Of a DNA stretch of 64,000 bases, positions 58,586-64,000 are shown piece after piece. Within the stretch, counting starts at the first letter, position 1. Every line of letters starts with the position of its first letter. This DNA comes from Phycomyces blakesleeanus NRRL 1555(-). Lineage: Eukaryota > Mucoromycota > Mucoromycetes > Mucorales > Phycomycetaceae. Position numbers and translations under genes: made by a program. The stretch spans positions 389,367 to 453,366 of the forward strand of contig NW_017265148.1 in NCBI RefSeq assembly GCF_001638985.1. The letters run 5' to 3'. The notes under the pieces were generated by a model, which was not told the origin of the DNA, did no database searches, and saw only the letters and a program-made list of their open reading frames with translations.

Positions 58586-59548
58586 ATGGATAGTACAAGA
58601 CTCTATAGTGACTCAGAGTTTCTAGCAGAACACATGGGATTTCTTCCCGAGCGGGTGATGGATGAAATATATGATACAACCAATAAAGTTGTATACGAGG
58701 CTATGAAAGGCATGCGGTTGTATTTTGAATCTCTTCCAGGGATAGATATTGCAGCCCTTAGTGAGGTATTTTATCAATATAATATAATATATGTTTGTAT
58801 AATAGAAAAACTGCAATTTTTTTTTTAAAAAAAGGTTTTCATACTGTCAGAATTGGAAGGTCTATGACAAACGTGTTGAAACAGAAATTGATTGCGCTCA
58901 TACTGAACTACAAAAATACGTTGTTGGAAATGTACTCAGATTACCTACAAGTCTTCATATTACACTTGATCACTACAAGGTAAATAATGTATGCCTTATA
59001 TACGCGAACCACAAAAGTATTTTAATTAAACAATAGTATATATATATATATCACCGTAGGATCTTGATCTCGATAGTACTGAAGAGGATGAAGTTGACTT
59101 AAACAAGCAACTTGAAAAGGCGCGAAAAGATCTCTTGACGGTATATATGTCCTATTATAGACCAATATGTTAATTAACTTGCCGTCTATATCAATACCAT
59201 CTATAGCAAAAGGCTTTCAAGAATCGATTAATTATTGAAGAAAAACAAGTAGATGATCAAATGACAGCATTGGAAAAGCACAAACGAGCTTATGGATTTT
59301 TGTCAAAAATGCCACAAGAAGGGGATGTGTGGCCAATCAATGATGCCATGAGGATGGTAACAGAGAATGTCAGAGCACTCAACCAGGCAATCTACAGGGT
59401 TCTTGAGCGTATCTCTATGGATGGAAGCATGGATAGGCTGGTTAGGCCTGACGAGCGTACACTATATTTGCGACGTGTAGTAAAGGAAAAGATCGACGAT
59501 TTTCAGAATACGATGTCTGATCTACGAAATTCCTTGCCAAGAGTGTAA
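58586..59548 (+). CDS. MIS12: Kinetochore protein Mis12/Mtw1
   Basis: Four exons (58586-58765, 58851-58979, 59060-59140, 59207-59548) encode 243 residues, in the normal size range. The N-terminal Mis12 domain reads SEFLAEHMGFLPERVMDEIY, DTTNKVVYEAMKGMRLYFES, LPGIDIAALSE, then NWKVYDKRVETEIDCAHTEL, QKYVVGNVLRLPTSL. A charged coiled-coil half follows (DLNKQLEKARKDLLTQKAFK, NRLIIEEKQVDDQMTALEKH) with a helical C-terminus. The acceptor at 58850 (ACTGTCAG) was preferred to a nearer AAAAAAAG because only it keeps the frame. Mis12 is a core subunit of the MIND complex that links the inner kinetochore to Ndc80. Convergent with the Tgs1 gene; the stops are 127 bases apart. Confidence 0.82.
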
Positions 59549-59675
59549 AATAAAATATATTTAAAACAAGTGTAAAGATATTTTTTTTGTAAGCCACGAA
59601 AATGTACCAAAATGTTTTATTGATAATTAAGTATGAAAAACTCATTTATTTAGTGTCTCATTTTTTATTTTTATT

Positions 59676-61244
<1,569 letters not shown>

Positions 61245-61379
61245 GAAAAGATTAAAAATTATTAGCAGTCCCTTTATAAAGTGAATCAAGAATAGTAAAA
61301 GAAAAATATATAGTAATAATGACAAATGCTCGGTGGGATAATAAAAATAAAAATAAAATAAAAACTCAAAATATGGTAG

Positions 61380-62525
61380 TGACACGGGTGTTGTGTGTTC
61401 TCCAACTTCGCCCACCCTGATTTATTTCCTTCTTCTCCGGTCGTTTCCCTTCCTACTTTTCTCGTTTATCACTTCTACATATTATCACATTCTTCAATAA
61501 TCACATTTTTACATATACTCTTACCTTTATTATCACTTCCATTTCATCTCCCGTGCATATTCTCCTTTTGGCATCTTTACCCTTTTTACATACATCTTCC
61601 CATTTCCTTTTCCAGTTTCCAGTTTCCTTTTTCTCGCACTATTTATCTTCCACTATTACTGCTATTCATCTCTCATCTTATACCTCATTTTTATTACCTT
61701 TTTATTACCATTACTATTATATTCTAACACCTTACCCCTACATTCTACCAAAAAGCACAAACATTATCCCACTCTTTCCATTTTGACATTGACGTCTACC
61801 CGCATTTACATATTACCTCTTCTCACGCTATAAGTCACATCTACAATCTCTAAAAAAACATTCCATTTTCATATTTTATTTCATTTTATTTTCAATTCTC
61901 AAAGGTATATAAGAGACCTATTTTTACTACAATAAACATCATCAGTTATCTCTCTCTTAAAATCACCGTCCCTGAATTGCTTTCTGCCTGACCCGTAGGA
62001 AAGCAATCATACATCGCATTAAAGTCTTATATCTCTGTTCAAAACCCTCTTCCTCTTTTTCCTCTTTCTGTCCCTTTGTATCTGTGTGATTGTCCTGAGT
62101 GAAATCAACAGCGTTCTCTTAAATTCTTCTCTAAACTTATCTTCTCGTACCTTGCTGTCTATCTGTCTTGATTGTCCCGAGTGAAATCAGCAGTATTTTT
62201 ATTTTCTTCTTCTACCTTACCTTCCTGTGCCTTGCTGTTTTACCTGTTTGGATTGTCCCGAGCGAAATCGACAGTGTTCCTATACCTCCTTTCACCTTTT
62301 ACCTTAACACTTTTATTTCTTTTCCATCCTCAACTGTCCCGAGTGAAGTTGAACATTCAATCGCCTTTCTAAATACTCTGTATCCCTTCCATATTCACCT
62401 TTCTCTTTATTATCCTCTTTCCCACCCGAACTCGTGCTCCAGAATTACATTTGTAATTCTTCTTCAATATATTTTATTCTTATTTTCTGACCAAGTTACA
62501 CACACAACAAACTCAACACGCGTCA
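61380..62525 (+). mobile_element. Solo LTR of a retrotransposon
   Basis: The element is 1146 bases beginning TGACACGGGTGTTGTGTG and ending CAACACGCGTCA (TG...CA with short inverted ends). It is flanked by the direct duplication GTAG (61376-61379 and 62526-62529). A TATA-like TATATAAGAGACC lies near 61907 and an ATTAAAG near 62020. No gag or pol sequence adjoins it, so it is the product of LTR-LTR recombination. Partial copies lie at 4368-4938 and 15612-15924. It sits between the 5' flank of TGS1 and the 3' flank of the arrestin-like gene. Confidence 0.85.
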
Positions 62526-62711
62526 GTAGCTATTAAAATTGTTTGTATGCTTATGAAATAAAGAAAGTAAAATAGTAATAATAAGATGGGTAATATAGAG
62601 TGCTGGAGCTTAAATGCTTGGCGAAGATGTCTTTGGTTATTTGACACTATAGCTTTGCTCAAAGTAGTCCGCGTGAGTTTCTTCTACTGTATGAAGTATA
62701 AAATTAACCCC

Positions 62712-64000
62712 TTAGTCTTTTGTTGGCTGTTTTATATCTCCTTGAAGGGTAGAAATTGACCCTTGAGTACTTTCAGAAAATCTGCTATCAAAGGATCTGG
62801 AGGAACGTTGGGTGCCGTGACGTATTATGGACGTTGTTAAATTATCTACAATGGTACTAGTATCAGATACACTTGAGTTTCTATGGCTCATTGCGATTGA
62901 CAAGGCTATTGGTATTGAAGACCGATGTATGTCTGGACAGCGAGTAAGGGTTCGAGTGGGTGATATGGGATTTCGGTTGGCTCCTTCTGACGGTATATCC
63001 ACACAAAATGTCTCTTCATGTGGATGGGGTATATTGGATTTTTCGTCTTTAAGAAACTCTGTTAATGTAGGAGATGAGATCCCAAACTGTGAGAGATTAA
63101 GGTTACTACTCTCTTTGCTTTGGCATCGTTTCTTTTCCTCTGCCTGTTCTAGCGCTTCTTGTTCTTCATCGTAGTCATCTTCACCGTCAATAAAAAGTTC
63201 TGGTCTTGGAAATGTGCCGATTAGTACCGGCAGTTCCATAAAAACAAAGAGTTTAGGATTGTCTGGCTGGATTGTTCTTTCATTCATATTAACAATGATC
63301 CGAATGAAATATTCAACACTTATTAATCTACCACAACGATCTATGGTAGGGGGGGTTTTGGTAGGTATGAATATGTTTGCTAGGCATACTTGGGAGAAGT
63401 TGGCGGGATTTTTAATGTTGATGTTCAAGAGATTAGTTTTTATGCTAATTTGTTCGAGGATATTTCCTCTAGAAATGTTTGTTGATGAATAAGTCAAATA
63501 TTCTCTGTTTACTACGCTTACAGCTCTAGTTAGTCTACTTACTTGGTCTTTCCATAGTGAAGACGACGTATTAACTGTACTTTGATTGCCGATTTTCGAC
63601 TCATAACACAAAAGTGTTTAATTTCGATGGTCACAGGTAGAATATCACCTAAACGACAGTAATACAATTCAATTTATACAAAATAAATATATAATCAAAG
63701 GCTTGATAATTATATAGATACATGCTTGGTTCCTTTACCTCGAACTATAGCTGTTTTTGGAATACTTGCTTTCATATGGACTTTGTGGTCATGGATAGTA
63801 GTAGCTGGGGACAATATTGCGGTCACCTCTGCTGTTTTGTTGTAATGCGGCAAACTGACATCAATGTGTTCAAGGATTGCTAAGCTCCTTTTTGTTTGTA
63901 AAGACAGTGCACCAAAAAGGGCTGCCTTGTTGTGTGTAGCTAATAAGTAGTACCGAATAGTACCGTGTTTCAATGTCTGTACAGAGTGTATAAGCTGGGT
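62712..64000 (-). CDS. Arrestin-domain protein (partial, start outside window)
   Basis: Three exons on the minus strand are visible (63739-64000, 63543-63648, 62712-63504), about 386 residues. The sequence TIRYYLLATHNKAALFGALS, SIPKTAIVRGDILPVTIEIK, HFCVMSRKSAIKVQLIRRLH and INIKNPANFSQVCLANIFIP, then RLISVEYFIRIIVNM, follows the arrestin N and C beta-sandwich order (RG-xxLPV and the LxxVEYxIR-type strand). The tail after residue about 240 is acidic, then Ser/Thr/Arg-rich (SSVSDTSTIVDNLTTSI). Fungal alpha-arrestins are adaptors that bring Rsp5-type ubiquitin ligases to membrane transporters. I see no PPxY motif in the visible part, so that link is unproven. The splice AA-A joining KTK to EYLTYSS keeps phase. 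Confidence 0.75.

Noticed and set aside
58836..58850. Acceptor AAAAAAAG at about 58834 in MIS12
   Set aside because: It leads to a stop after eleven codons. The acceptor ACTGTCAG sixteen bases on keeps the frame and the family motif.
61395..62536. Long open frames rich in Phe, Ser, Leu and Pro
   Set aside because: They lie entirely inside the solo LTR and recur in the other LTR copies (4330-4725 minus, 15611-16196 plus), so they are translations of a repeat.

Overview
The window looks like nuclear DNA of an early-diverging filamentous fungus, most likely Mucoromycota (Mucorales, Phycomyces/Mucor-like). The reasons are AT-rich intergenic DNA, many short introns (about 50-130 nt) in nearly every gene, Mucorales-style proteins (a chitin deacetylase, a Tsg101 with the typical UEV sequence, zinc-knuckle Helitron remnants), and abundant small inverted-repeat transposons. 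The species call is inference. I joined exons by hand from GT-AG (twice GC-AG) sites, keeping the reading frame and family similarity continuous. No tRNA, rRNA or CRISPR array was recognised.

Layout: 70-1226 (+) is the 3' end of a beta-adaptin gene. 1887-3297 (+) is an orphan membrane-anchored low-complexity protein. 3.3-9.4 kb is a transposon graveyard: decayed copies of a CACTGTAG-ended element (called family B here), a truncated LTR, and Helitron helicase and zinc-knuckle remnants. 9.8-25.1 kb is gene-dense: a BAG6-like ubiquitin-domain protein (+), the spliceosomal cyclophilin CWC27 (-), an LTR fragment plus a family A MITE, the ESCRT-I subunit Tsg101/Vps23 (+), an M3 oligopeptidase (+), the ERMES subunit Mdm12 (-), a MITE, and a RAD51D-like recombination protein (+). 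26.4-27.0 kb is a C2H2 zinc-finger gene.

28.2-34.3 kb is a nested transposon island. A family A MITE abuts a family B element, and the family B element carries an apparently intact two-gene PIF/Harbinger transposon (DDE transposase plus a convergent Myb/SANT-like gene). Further MITEs of three other kinds follow. 34.9-36.8 kb is a G3BP/Rasputin-like NTF2+RRM protein (+). 37.5-39.2 kb is a chitin deacetylase (-) with an 8-nt microexon and a long Pro-Ala-Pro-Lys repeat tail. 39.3-44.6 kb is gene-poor and holds a Fanzor/TnpB-like pseudogene.

44.7-49.9 kb holds ribosomal protein eS4 (-), divergent from a Cue2-type CUE/DUF1771/SMR endonuclease (+), then a CEP120-like C2 protein (+). 52.7-55.4 kb is a ThrE/Prm10-type membrane protein (+). 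55.4-58.5 kb holds a decayed zinc-finger gene and more family A MITEs. 58.6-61.2 kb is the kinetochore protein Mis12 (+), convergent with the cap hypermethylase Tgs1 (-). 61.4-62.5 kb is a solo LTR with a 4-bp target duplication. The window ends inside an arrestin-domain gene (-).

Most genes are housekeeping (vesicle traffic, splicing and RNA capping, mitochondria-ER contact, kinetochore, translation surveillance). They are unrelated and show no cluster logic. The unusual content is in the mobile DNA, the non-canonical splicing (two GC-AG introns, one microexon) and a few divergent proteins (RAD51D-like without a P-loop, CEP120-like in a fungus).
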